Source: Plasmodium relictum (taxonomy: Eukaryota > Apicomplexa > Aconoidasida > Haemosporida > Plasmodiidae). Taken from it: a stretch of DNA of 64,000 nt. Numbering within the stretch: the first letter of the stretch is position 1; each line of letters opens with the position of its first letter. This document shows positions 1 to 11,066 of the stretch, piece by piece. Location of the stretch: positions 310,001-374,000 of the forward strand of contig NC_041679.1 of the NCBI RefSeq assembly GCF_900005765.1, given 5' to 3'. The notes below the pieces were generated by a model that ran no database searches, was not told the origin of the DNA, and saw only the letters and a list, made by a program, of their open reading frames with translations. Made by a program: the position numbers and the translations under genes.

Positions 1-758
1 AAATCAACAAATTGCCCTTCTGTATCTAACAAATAATGAATTATTGAATGATCAATTAAATAGTTATATTGATCATCTTTATTTTCATTAGTTGAATTTT
101 CATTATTTATATTTTCATTGTAATAAACGCGAAATAATTTAGCAACGTTTTTAATAAGTTCTTTTGTTCCTGTTAAACCAATTAGTTTATCACTGAACGA
201 TTTGCAATAATAATTTACTTGTGCTACTGTATCTCTATTAGGATCAACTGAAATAAAAATAGGAGTAATTAAATCTCCATATTTCTTTCTTAATTTTTCT
301 ATTACTATAGTTTGTTTTTCTAACTCTTGAGGACATATGTCAGGGCAATAAGTAAATCCAAAATAAATTAAACAAAATTTATTTTTAAATGATTTATTTG
401 TTATTATTTCTCCATTATGATTTACTAAAGTGAAATCTCCTCCTATTAGAGGTTTTCCTATATTCTGTACTGTTGTTTTACTAACATCTTTTCTTTTCTT
501 TTTCTGATCTTGTAATATATATAAATATAAAGTAGGGATAGTTAAAGCTAAATTAAAAGCTAAACATTTCCACGTTAAAAATACATTTTTCTTTTTTACT
601 GATTTTTCTTTATTTGTAGAATATCTCAATTTGCTTTCAATATTTATTTTTTTAAAACTATTTATATTAAGGTAACTTCTTTTTATACAAAAATTGGAGT
701 AGCTTGACACTTTCATATTGTGTAATTTATATATATAATTCCTTATTGTACTATTCAT
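1..758 (-). CDS. sco1: SCO1/SenC-like cytochrome c oxidase assembly protein (5' part, truncated by window edge)
   Basis: This gene encodes a copper chaperone that delivers copper to the CuA site of cytochrome oxidase from the mitochondrial inner membrane. The visible 252 codons start at the ATG complementary to 756-758 and stay open to base 1, so the C-terminus lies outside. Residues 1-60 are basic and Ser/Asn-rich, which fits a mitochondrial presequence. One membrane segment lies at about 61-82. The thioredoxin-like SCO domain follows with the family signature CPDIC (Cys138, Cys142), the block PIFISVDPNRDT near 166-177, and the DHS motif containing His237, the expected third copper ligand. 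The family also has a short insert before this His; here it is Asn-rich (about 214-230). The gene is head-to-head with crt across about 1.4 kb. Identity is secure from motifs; the symbol is by family. Confidence 0.9.
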   Translation of the reverse strand, partial: MNSTIRNYIYKLHNMKVSSYSNFCIKRSYLNINSFKKINIESKLRYSTNKEKSVKKKNVFLTWKCLAFNLALTIPTLYLYILQDQKKKRKDVSKTTVQNIGKPLIGGDFTLVNHNGEIITNKSFKNKFCLIYFGFTYCPDICPQELEKQTIVIEKLRKKYGDLITPIFISVDPNRDTVAQVNYYCKSFSDKLIGLTGTKELIKNVAKLFRVYYNENINNENSTNENKDDQYNYLIDHSIIHYLLDTEGQFVD

Positions 759-2128
759 TTTGTATTAAGAACATGTTATTATGCAAAAATAAAGTTTTTA
801 TATTTATTATTGTAAAAAGTAAAAAATTGAATTATTTTTTTATATAATTATCTACAATTTTTTTTTTTTTTTTTAAATTTTAATTCAATATTATATTTCT
901 TCTTTCATATATTTTATATATATAATTTTCACTCATTTTTTTCGTTATCCCAATTTTTTATATCTATTTTATAATACTTCATTACCATTATTATCATAAT
1001 TTTTATTTTTATTTTAAATTTATTTGATATATTTTTCTAAAACTTCCTTTAAGCAGAAAATTCAAAATGTAAAATAGAAAAATTGAAAATTAGTATTTAA
1101 TCTATTAATGCATAAATATATTTATCGGAGTCGTATTACATTTTAAGTGCATTTTTTTCACAAATATTTACATATATATTTTTTTTTTAATCATAGTATT
1201 AAAGTCATATATTATTAAAAACATTACTAGTTTTTTAAATTAACATTTATATTATTAAAACTATATATTTTATATTCTAAGAATATATAATATATTACAG
1301 AGTAAAATACTTTAAAACTTAGAAAAATACGTACTAATATTTTAGTAATCCTTTTAAGCATTAAGAATTAAAAGGTTTTTTTTTTCTATTTAAAGGAAAC
1401 AGTTTTGTAACTAAAATTTTATTTAAAACATCTTTTTTAAAATCAATTTATTAGAATTTTTTTTTTTTATTATTTCCGTATATTTTTATATTAATTTGGA
1501 CTTATTTTTATTAATTATATTATTTACTTTTGTTATATAAAACATAAGAAAAATTTTAGTAATACTATTTTTGTATAAATATATCTCCTTTGTTATATTT
1601 TCTAATCTAACAAAGTATATAAAATTTTTGTAATTTTCAACTCTATTCTGTTTTCCTCTTGCTCTTTTTTTTTTTTTTTTTTTCTATTTGTTTAAACCCC
1701 TTTTGTATTAATAAATATATTATATTGTTTTATTTATTTTTAAATATTAAAATAAGTTATATATATAATTATACATACATATTTTATTTATTAAATTATA
1801 AATGTATTATAAAATTAAATATATATATACTTAAAGTATTAATCCTTGCTATAAATATATTTTTTTATTATAAACTATATTAGTAAAGGATATGCATAAA
1901 TATATTAAATCTATAATAGATTATCAATAATTGAAAGTTTTTTTATAATTTAATAATAGTTAATAAATATTTAATTTAAATATATATACAATATATTTAT
2001 AAATTGTAATTTATATCATTTGCTATACGTTCTTTAGAATTTTATCTTCAATTTTTATATATTTTTAGTGGATACATGTTTGTATATTTATCTTTAGATT
2101 TTTTTTATTTTATTTAAATACTAATAAA
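759..2128. other. Intergenic region between divergent SCO1-like gene and crt
   Basis: This 1.37 kb stretch is almost pure A/T with many T tracts. Because the flanking genes diverge, it must hold both promoters and both 5' UTRs. The only notable open frame (1659-1883, +) encodes a Phe/Ile/Tyr/Leu-rich product typical of translated T-runs, so I do not call it a gene. No clear motif could be assigned. Confidence 0.6.
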
Positions 2129-4817
2129 ATGACTATTAATTCTATAAATAGCCAAAATGATTCTAACAAAAAAGATGAACACTATAAAGAATTAGATACT
2201 TTACTTGAAGATAGAGGTAATAGGAAAAAAAAAATAGAAACTAATATAATGAAAACAAAGAATTATAGTTTAGAAAATAATTTAAAATAATTAGTTTATA
2301 TTATTATGATTAATTACACAAAATGATATTTATGTTTTGAAAAATATAAAAAATACATTATTTCTAAAAATTAGATATTATATTAAACATCTAAATAATT
2401 AATATACCACGTGTATTTTTAAAAGAAATTATTTTATTTTTCTATATTTTCAGATGAATCTCAACACAATAGAATTTCATTCCTAACAACACTTACTAAT
2501 TGGGGGAACTTTGTATTTTATGAAATAAAGAATAATATATCTATTTATATATTGAGTCTTATATATTTATGTGTATGTGTAATGAATAAGGTTTTTGCAA
2601 AAAGAACAATGAATATAATTGGAAATTATAGTTTTGTAACTTCAGAAATACACAACACTATTTGTGTTTTTGTTTTCTTTATGGTGCATTTATTTTTCAA
2701 CAAATACGATAATTATATTAATGTAAAGAATTAAAAACATTTAAAAATAAATTAATCAAAAAAAAAAAAAAAAAAAAAGTATTATTTAATGAATTCTATT
2801 ATTTCATCATTTTAGAATAGAAGAAAAGTCCCTATAATAAATATTTTACTTATATCCTTACTAGACGCTTCTACAGTTATTATTTCTTTTATAGGTAATG
2901 TATATAGTTAAGAAAATTAATATTTGTTAATAAATATTTCAAAAAAATATTAATAATTCTTTTTTTTTTAAGGACTTACAAGAACTACAGGAAATATGCA
3001 ATCTTTTGCTTTACAATTAAGCATACCAATAAATATGTTTTTTTGTTTTTTAATATTAAAATATAGGTAAGAATGTTTCAAAATATATATATATACATAT
3101 ATATATAAATTTTTTTTTTTTTTAAAGATATCATTTACTTAATTATCTAGGAGCACTCATAATTGTTGCAACTATAGCTACAGTAGAGATGAAAATGTCA
3201 ATGGAAACACAAGAAGAAAACTCTATAATATTTAATTTAATCTTTATAAGCTCATTAATTGTAATGTTCTTATTTATTTATATTTTTTTCTTTATTAAAA
3301 ATATTTTAAAACTTCATTATTAACCTTTATCTTTTTTTTTTTTTCTTTTAGCCATTATGTTTCTCAAGCATGACAAGAGAAATAGTTTTTAAAAAATATA
3401 AGATAAATATTCTAAAATTGAATGTTATAATATATATATATATATATGTACATATATGAGTTTAATTTATTAATGTAAAAACCTTGTAAAATATTTTTTA
3501 TAGGCAATAGTATCATTATTCCAGATATTTACAACTTGTCTAATTTTACCGGTGTATACCCTCCCATTTTTAAAACAAGGTTATAATTAATTTTATGTAA
3601 TTTAAGATAAATAAATTATAATTTTTACTTCATTATATTTAATTTGATTACTTATTTTATTTATTTTATTTTATTTCAGCTCATCTTCCCTTTTCTGAAA
3701 TTCCTGTAAATATCAAGAATGGCTTTTCTTGTTTGTTTTGGGGGAAAAACACCGTTGTCGAAGTATTCTATAAATTAATATAAACTGTATCTTTTTTTAC
3801 TTTTTTTTTTTCTTTTGATTTCTTATATTATTTTTATATTATTCTACTTTTAAGAATTGTGGATATGGCATGCCTAGAATGTGTGATAATTGTGAAGGAG
3901 CGTGGGTAAGAATAATACAAAAATTTATTACACAAAAAGAAAATTAATTAATTAAAAACATAAAAATACCTTATACTTAATTATTATTTTATTACTTTTT
4001 TTTTTTTAGAAAACATTTATTACATATTCCTTTTTTAATATATGTGATAATTTAGTTTCTAGTTATGTAAGAAAGAAAAAAAATAAATAAAAAAATAAGC
4101 GCGAATCATAAAGATACATAAATTAAGAATTTATTATATAGCATTTCATCTCATATTTTTTTCTTTTTTTGAATTTTCATTAAATAAAATATTATTTATT
4201 TATTTTTTATTTTTTTTATAGATTATAAATAAATTTTCAACAATGACATATACAATTGTTAGTTGTATACAGGGACCAGCAATAGCAATTGCTTATTATT
4301 TTAAATTTATTGCTGTAATTTATATTTTAAACTACCTTATATATATATTCTTAATATTCATTTTCTTCTTATTATTATAATTATTTTCTTTTCAAAAATA
4401 AAATTTTTTTGTAGGGAGATGCTATGAGAAAACCAAGAATATTAGATTTTTTAACTTTGGTAAGGAAAATTATACTATAAAATAATATTCATATATATAT
4501 AAATAGATATATATAGATGTATATAAATGATATATATAGATACATATAAATATATATATATTTAGATATATATAAATAAATATATGTAGATATAATAAAA
4601 AAAAATATTGACTTTTTTTTTTAGTTTGGATATCTCTGTGGATCAATAATTTATCGCACTGGAAATATCATTTTAGAAGGTTAGTGCTTTTTAAAAATGT
4701 GTATTGATGATTTTTTTTTTATTATTTTTACATTTCATTGAATTTCATTTACATATTTAAATTTCAGGGATAAAAGCAAGGGAGGAAGATGATGAAGAAT
4801 CAATGATAGAACAATAA
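2129..4817 (+). CDS. crt: Chloroquine resistance transporter CRT, 14 exons
   Basis: This is the drug/metabolite-superfamily transporter of the digestive vacuole membrane, with ten predicted TM helices in the family; it exports peptides and, when mutated, chloroquine. Exons joined by frame and GT/AG signals: 2129-2216, 2454-2722, 2816-2894, 2973-3066, 3128-3260, 3352-3423, 3504-3579, 3680-3762, 3855-3905, 4010-4066, 4222-4314, 4415-4459, 4625-4679, 4768-4817. They give 414 residues (P. falciparum: 424). The CVMNK motif is at 71-75, so the residue equivalent to PfCRT K76 is Lys. The four cysteines of the vacuolar loop (288, 300, 308, 311) match PfCRT C289/C301/C309/C312. Equivalents of Q271, N326, I356 and R371 match the sensitive P. 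falciparum form, but the A220 equivalent is Ser219. The N-terminal 50 residues are divergent, and the C-terminus is short and acidic. All joins conserve phase. Confidence 0.97.
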
Positions 4818-5640
4818 AATTTTTCTAAAAATGCATTTTATTTCATTCAAAAAAAATTCATTTATTATTAAACAGAATTTCATATTATTTTAAATTTTCC
4901 TTTTTTTTTTTTTTATTATTATTTCTCTTGATTTTACTATTTTTAAATTTCCATTTCTAACCGAACATTTTTGTTTGTACGATTTCTTACACTTTGTATT
5001 GTTTTAATATATTTAATTTTTTTTTTTTTTCTTAGCCTTTCAAAAATAGTTTATTTTATATATTTAATGTATTATGACTCATTAAATTTTCTATTACATT
5101 ATTAAATATTTTATATATTAAGTTTGTTGCATTATTCATTAAAAATCAGATTACCAAAGATTTTATAATTAGAAACATTTTATAAAAGAAAAGAAATAAA
5201 AAAAACAAAATTTTTGTTTGTTACTTTTTTTTTTTTTTTATGATAATTAGAATTAAATAAAATAAACAAAATAATTATTTTATTCTTTTTAGTTTTTCTC
5301 TTTTATCATTTTTTTTTCTTTTTATTATGTTTAGAAGTGCTTACAATTATATTTATTTTCCATTTTAATAAAATATAATCAAGATTTTATCTTCTAATTT
5401 AAAAAAAGCAAAAAATTTTGTTAAGAAATATGAAATACCTTTCGCCATATATTTCAAATTTCTAATTAATTTTTTTTTATTTCTTTTCTTTTTTCTTCTA
5501 ATATATATTCTCATCATTTTTTCAATGAATTCTACAACATTATCTTTTAAAAAAATTAATAAATAAATATATATATATATTTTTTATGTTTACTTATAGA
5601 TAAAAAATTGGAAATGTATAAAATATAATAAATTATTAGA

Positions 5641-5688
<48 letters not shown>

Positions 5689-6475
5689 ATTCGTAGGATG
5701 GATTAAATAATACTTTAATTATTATAATATATAAAAAAATATATTAATTTAATATTTAAAAATATTAAAAAAAATGGAAAAATATATATAAATAGAATAA
5801 TAAAACAAAATAAAAAAATTAATGTTTTTCCTTGAATAAATAATATGAAGAACATATAATATTATGAATAAAAACATATATATATAAAAACATTAAGAAA
5901 TTATAAAAGCTTTTTTATTTTTTTATTAAATGTAATTACATCAAAAATATGAATTTATTATATATTATTATTAGAAACAAAGTATAAAATATATTTATTT
6001 ATAAAATAGGAAAACTGAATATTTTTTATATATATATTGTAAATAAACATAACTAAAAATGAAAATAAAAGTATAAAAAGATGAAAAAAATAAAATAATG
6101 AAATAAAATAAAAATAAAATTAAATAACTAAAAATATTTATAACATGAAGAAATACATATAATAAAAGAAAAAAACAACAAAAGTAAAAATAAATTTTCT
6201 ACGTACTTGATAATAAAACAAAAAAAAAAAAAAATATAAAAAAATATAACACAAATTTTTTCACTGTTTTCTTTTTCTTTTTTTTTTTTTAATAATAATT
6301 ATACTTATTTGTATTGGTGCAAAAATGAATTAAAAAAAAAAAAAGAAAAAATAACATATTTTTTTTTATTTTTCAATTTCCTTTTTCTAAAGAATTTAAT
6401 TTTATGTTTATCTGAATTTTCATATTTTAATTTATAAAGTTTAAAATATTTGATAATGAAAATTAAAAAAGAAAG
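4818..6475. other. Intergenic region, crt 3' side and cg1 5' side
   Basis: This 1.66 kb contains only A/T-rich sequence with poly-T and poly-A runs and a long (TA)n tract (5646-5686). It should include the crt 3' UTR and the cg1 promoter and 5' UTR. I see no coding signal and no RNA gene. Confidence 0.6.
5646..5686. repeat. (TA)n dinucleotide microsatellite
   Basis: About 41 bases of uninterrupted alternating T and A between crt and cg1. It is likely to be length-polymorphic. Such tracts are common in Plasmodium intergenic DNA. Confidence 0.95.
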
Positions 6476-9316
6476 ATGCTTCGTTTTCTTATATTAATTG
6501 CAAATATACTAGTTTGCATATGTTTTTTAAATACTAAATATCAAATACAGTTAGATTACAGCATACCAAGTGCATTAATAAACTTTGATAAATCATTAAA
6601 ATATACAAATGTTACCATAGGAAAAGATTCTTTTCTATGTATATTAAATAAATCTGATAATTACTCGGATTTTTGCGAAAAGTATGACTTATTTAAAAAT
6701 ATAAATAATAATGATATTAATAATTACGTCGAGGAAAAATTGAATGAAAACTATCTTTTAAAATATGTAGATAGTATTAATTATAAGTTATCCACAAGCG
6801 ATAACTCAGGAAATAATAAAATTAAAAGAAATGACCAAAAGAAAAAGGAAAAAAAAAAAATTAACAATAAAAGAGAGAAAAAAGTAAATAGGAAAATAAA
6901 TAAGATTGCAAATAATAAAAATAAAGAAGCTAATATATATGAAAATGGAAGAAATGACAGATATGAAGAAATAAATAATATTTTCAATTGTACCTTTAAA
7001 AAAATATATGATTATATCTTTTATAAACATAAATTTAATTCATATCATAAAAATAGAATATATTATAAAATTAATGATCAAATCACACTAAAAAATCATA
7101 TTATAAAAGGAAAAATGCTAACTATAAATAATACATGTATTAAAGCATTTTCTAATGATGATATATTAAAAATATGTTTAAATAAATCATTAACTTTTAT
7201 AACAAAGAGATATTCTGATAAACATAAAGCACATACATCTATATCTAACTATCTAAATGGAAAAGATCTATTATTTGCCAACAATACTGTTGTTCAATAT
7301 TACAGTGATGGCAAATATTTCTTTGAAGTGCTGTTTCTTTGTGGTAATAACAATTTAAGAATTAATAGTTTTGAGAGATTATATAATATATCCTATCCTT
7401 TAATTTTTGAAATATATGAACGTTTGAATATGAATTTAATAAAATTTTATAATATTATTATGAATAAATTAAAATATAATAAAAAATACTTTTTCAAAAC
7501 ATTTTCTATGCACACCTATAGTGATAGCTATTATAATTCATTAAAAGATAAATTAAATGAAATTTTAAATTCTTATTATGCAAATGTAAATTATTTATAC
7601 CGAGTTACTTTAAGTGCATATATGTTTTGTAATTATACTAATCAAACGAATCCTCCAAATCATTATCTATTAAAAAACATAATGAATAAATGTTATAATT
7701 TTAGTAAAAACGATGAATATATATATGAAATTTGTTTGCCATATAGTGTTATTAAATATAAGAAGGATAGATATGGAAATGTAAAATATCCCATTGTCTT
7801 ATTAGGCTCTTCATATGTTTCTATTAATGGAGGAAAGCCATTTTACGAAAAAACATATGATTTTTTTCCTGTTTTAAAAAGTGATTACATAAAGAGAAAA
7901 AATGCTGAAAATTATTTAAAAATGAAAAAAAAAATTTCATATCCCAATTCTTCATTTACAACATCACCATCCTCCTTATCTGATTCTGTTTTTTATCCTA
8001 AACACACTCCTCTGTATGCTCACAAGTATACTAATACTTCTACCTCTCATTATCTACCTTCTTCTACTTCATTTTCCTCTTCGTATTCTTCACGTTCTCA
8101 CAATTCTTCTTACTCTCCTTTTTTGTTTTCTTCTTTATTGTCACATTCATCATTCAATTCCAACCATGTCCCATATATAAGTTCATATATTATTGACAAA
8201 CCAATGGAAATATTAAAATATGGAAAAGATAATTTTTATAAAGCTTTAGCATTTGATTTAAAAGGAGCAAAATGCAAAGATTCATTAGGTGAAGATTATG
8301 ATTACATTACAACAATTTATTTTGATTGCTCATTGCATTTTAAAAATGAAAGTCATACAAAAGTTATCAATGTATTTCAATCAACTGAATGTCATTATTA
8401 TGTTCATATATCTTCTCCTTTTATGTGTGCACACCCAACTCTACTTACAGCAGTACAATCTAAAAAAGAAGTTATTAAATGTTTCAAAAATGTGTACGCA
8501 GCTAGTTCCCAGTTACAAAATAATTCTCAAAACATATACGATTATGAAAATATACATAAAGACAGTATAGAAGAGATAAGGAATTATGAAAAACTTATTA
8601 AGAATAACTATTCTTATAACCCCCTTATAAATGAGAACGTGTTAAGAGATAATTATATTAGCAATGAAGATAAATTTCATTTATATGAATTTTATGCTTT
8701 AAAATATAAAATTTTTAACAATAAAAATTTAGTTTATTTGGAGGCTTTACCAAAAGATAAAAAAATTGAATTTGGTCAAAAACATGATTTCGGTTTGGGT
8801 AATTATTTAAGAAAAAGAGTTTATAAATCTACTCCATTATTTCATATTGGAAATGTTGTAAAGCATAAATATTGGAATTATCATGCTGCTGTAGTTAGTT
8901 GGGATTTTGTATGTTATGCACCAGATGATTGGAAAAAAAATATTTTTTCTGAATATCCAGATAAATTTCAAAATTCTGTTCATTATCTTCTTTTAATAAA
9001 TAAAAAAAGGTATAAAAATTATGAGCAAATGCATAATAGTCCTACAAAAAAAAGCTATTTTAGTAAAAATTTTATAAAAAATAGTAATAATAAAAAAGTA
9101 TCAGAATTAATTAATTCGAGTGAAATATATGATGAAAATTTTCATTTCGCATATGTACCAGAATCAAGTTTAGTTTATAGTGATAAAATGATTTATAGTG
9201 AATATTTATCACATTTTTTTGAAAAATATAATAGCTTTTTTCATTTCTATATTCCTAAAAAAAACCATATTTTATGGAAACTTTTTCCTTATGACTTTTT
9301 TAGTTTAGTTTATTGA
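6476..9316 (+). CDS. cg1: Cg1 protein homologue; secretory MRH-lectin-like protein with C-terminal YccV-like domain
   Basis: This single-exon gene of 946 residues sits in the cg1 position beside crt. Residues 1-19 form a signal peptide. A Lys-rich linker (about 110-150) follows. A first MRH-like (OS-9/Yos9/glucosidase-II-beta type) block covers about 221-320, with Cys221, Cys234, the VQYYSDG turn and Cys289. A second covers about 415-660, from EICLPY (Cys420) through an LGS strand to Cys618, Cys639, a YY pair and Cys651 followed by AHP; it is interrupted by a Ser/Tyr-rich insert at about 488-565. The C-terminus (about 787-900) matches the YccV/HspQ-like fold: HIGNVVKHK, then VSWDFVCYAPDDW, then YVPESSL. 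In other proteins MRH domains read N-glycans in ER quality control and YccV domains occur in proteolysis factors (FBXO21, HspQ). An ER-associated quality-control role is inference; the cg1 name rests on synteny. Confidence 0.8.
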   Translation: MLRFLILIANILVCICFLNTKYQIQLDYSIPSALINFDKSLKYTNVTIGKDSFLCILNKSDNYSDFCEKYDLFKNINNNDINNYVEEKLNENYLLKYVDSINYKLSTSDNSGNNKIKRNDQKKKEKKKINNKREKKVNRKINKIANNKNKEANIYENGRNDRYEEINNIFNCTFKKIYDYIFYKHKFNSYHKNRIYYKINDQITLKNHIIKGKMLTINNTCIKAFSNDDILKICLNKSLTFITKRYSDKHKAHTSISNYLNGKDLLFANNTVVQYYSDGKYFFEVLFLCGNNNLRINSFERLYNISYPLIFEIYERLNMNLIKFYNIIMNKLKYNKKYFFKTFSMHTYSDSYYNSLKDKLNEILNSYYANVNYLYRVTLSAYMFCNYTNQTNPPNHYLLKNIMNKCYNFSKNDEYIYEICLPYSVIKYKKDRYGNVKYPIVLLGSSYVSINGGKPFYEKTYDFFPVLKSDYIKRKNAENYLKMKKKISYPNSSFTTSPSSLSDSVFYPKHTPLYAHKYTNTSTSHYLPSSTSFSSSYSSRSHNSSYSPFLFSSLLSHSSFNSNHVPYISSYIIDKPMEILKYGKDNFYKALAFDLKGAKCKDSLGEDYDYITTIYFDCSLHFKNESHTKVINVFQSTECHYYVHISSPFMCAHPTLLTAVQSKKEVIKCFKNVYAASSQLQNNSQNIYDYENIHKDSIEEIRNYEKLIKNNYSYNPLINENVLRDNYISNEDKFHLYEFYALKYKIFNNKNLVYLEALPKDKKIEFGQKHDFGLGNYLRKRVYKSTPLFHIGNVVKHKYWNYHAAVVSWDFVCYAPDDWKKNIFSEYPDKFQNSVHYLLLINKKRYKNYEQMHNSPTKKSYFSKNFIKNSNNKKVSELINSSEIYDENFHFAYVPESSLVYSDKMIYSEYLSHFFEKYNSFFHFYIPKKNHILWKLFPYDFFSLVY

Positions 9317-9871
9317 TATATATATATATATATATATTTAAAATAATAATTATAAAGAAGTGCCCTAGTTAATCAAATTAAAAGTATAAGTTATAATAGA
9401 ATTATTAAAATTTGTAGTAAACAAAAAAAAAAGAAAATAAATATCTTAAATATATGTTTCAATGATATCGTATACAAAATTATAAAATTGAATATAACAA
9501 TATAAAAAAAATTTTAAAAAATCTTTTTTAAATTAAATTTTTAATTCAGTAATTTTTTAATTGCATATTTTTTTTTATTTTCTACGAAATTACATTATTT
9601 GAGAACTTTCATTTTAATTAATTATCATAAAAAATAAAATTTTCAATACTTTAATTTTAATTAAAAAAAAAAAAAAAAAAATTCTATAAGTTAATATTTA
9701 AAAACCAAAATAAAAATGATATATTTAAACATTGTATTTTATCCTTTGAAGTTTATATATATACATTATTTTTTTTTTTTTATTTCTTTATATTCCACAC
9801 ACTTCAAAATAATTAAGTATAATCATAAGAAATATAATTATATTTACTTTATTTCAAAGAATTGTTACAAC
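9317..9871. other. Tail-to-tail intergenic region between cg1 and the glutaredoxin-like gene
   Basis: This 555-base spacer lies between converging genes, so it should carry two 3' UTRs and polyadenylation sites. It is A/T-rich, with a short (TA)n run just after the cg1 stop. No gene or motif is visible. Confidence 0.6.
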
Positions 9872-10717
9872 TTAAAAATTCTCTATTAATTCTTTTAATT
9901 TATTATTATCATGTAACTCTTGAAGTTTATCTATTCCTCCTATAAATTTACTGTTAACATATAATTGAGGAAATGTAGGCCACTCAGAATAAATTTTTAA
10001 GGCATTTCTTAATTTTTCGTTGTCTAAAATATTTACTGTATGAATTTCTTTAACTTTATTTAATTTTAAAATATGTATAGCTTGCTTGCTATATTTACAA
10101 AAGGGATTTAAAGCTGTACCCTTCATAAACAGAACTATATTATACTTTTTTAATATATCTTGAATTAAATTAATCATATCTTCATCCAATTCATCTTGGG
10201 ACTCATCCATATTTTTTACATTTTTACCTTCTTCGTCATTATTTCTTTCTTCATTATACATTTCTGAGTTATTCATTTGATCATAATTTTTCTTGTTATT
10301 TTTTGTCTTCTCTTCATTTTTTTCGTTTAAGTCTGTCTCATTAAAACATTCTGTACTTTTATTAATGGTGTTACAATTATATTTTTCATTTTCCCCTTCT
10401 TCATCTATAATAGAGTTTTCATTGTTTAAAATATTTTTATATTTTAAATTATCATTAAATTTTTTTTTTTGAGCCTCTTTTGAAGTACTATTAATTTCTT
10501 TTTCCTCATTAACAAAACTTTTTAAAATTTTATTAGAAGATGTTTCATATGTTATATTACTTTTATCATTTCTATTTTCACAAAATATAATTTGTAATTT
10601 TGCATATTTTTTTAGTTCAAAAATGTGTTTTTCTGGAATATGATCTATACAATTTGAACAAATATTAAATACACTATATATATAAATAATATTTGATACT
10701 TTCTTATATCTATTCAT
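9872..10717 (-). CDS. glp3: Monothiol glutaredoxin-like protein (GLP3/Cg6 type)
   Basis: This 281-residue protein has its glutaredoxin domain at the C-terminus (about 180-281). The active-site loop reads KGTALNPFCKYS with a single cysteine (Cys207), so it is a monothiol type with CKYS in place of the usual CGFS. The downstream family hallmarks are intact: WPTFPQLYV (246-254) and FIGGIDKL (259-266). Monothiol glutaredoxins bind glutathione and [2Fe-2S] clusters and serve cluster transfer; CKYS fits what I remember of P. falciparum GLP3. The first 30 residues are hydrophobic/basic with Cys20 and Cys23 and might be a targeting sequence. Residues 50-175 are a charged Asn/Glu/Lys-rich linker. The gene lies between cg1 (converging) and the 2583-residue gene (same strand). 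The glp3/cg6 assignment is by motif and position. Confidence 0.9.
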   Translation of the reverse strand: MNRYKKVSNIIYIYSVFNICSNCIDHIPEKHIFELKKYAKLQIIFCENRNDKSNITYETSSNKILKSFVNEEKEINSTSKEAQKKKFNDNLKYKNILNNENSIIDEEGENEKYNCNTINKSTECFNETDLNEKNEEKTKNNKKNYDQMNNSEMYNEERNNDEEGKNVKNMDESQDELDEDMINLIQDILKKYNIVLFMKGTALNPFCKYSKQAIHILKLNKVKEIHTVNILDNEKLRNALKIYSEWPTFPQLYVNSKFIGGIDKLQELHDNNKLKELIENF

Positions 10718-11066
10718 TTTTTTTTCTTTTGTTTAAATATAATATTAAAAAATTTTAAATATATCTATTAACACATTGTATTATGAAGAATAAAGTTCTA
10801 TAAAATTCGGAAATATTTTTAGAATTATTACAAAATTTTCACAAATTTTTTTTTCATAAAATTTTAATATATGTACTATATAATTTAAAAAATAAAAAAA
10901 AAAAAATTTCAAAATTTACACAAAAAAAATTTAATTCATTAAAAAAAAATTTTTTTTTTTATAATATTTATGCAATAAAATAATAAAAGCGTTTCATTAA
11001 GATAATATGCTTTCATATTTTTTATTATATCATGATTTTTTTTTTTTTTTTTTATTTCTTTTTATG
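10718..11066. other. Short intergenic spacer (glp3 promoter side)
   Basis: These 349 A/T-rich bases separate two minus-strand genes. They must hold the promoter and 5' UTR of the glutaredoxin-like gene and the 3' UTR of the large gene. Long T runs (around 10945 and 11040) are the only structure seen. Confidence 0.55.

Noticed and set aside
1659-1883. 74-residue Phe/Ile/Tyr-rich frame upstream of crt
   Set aside because: It is made of translated T-tracts, has no orthologue-like feature, and lies inside a divergent promoter region.
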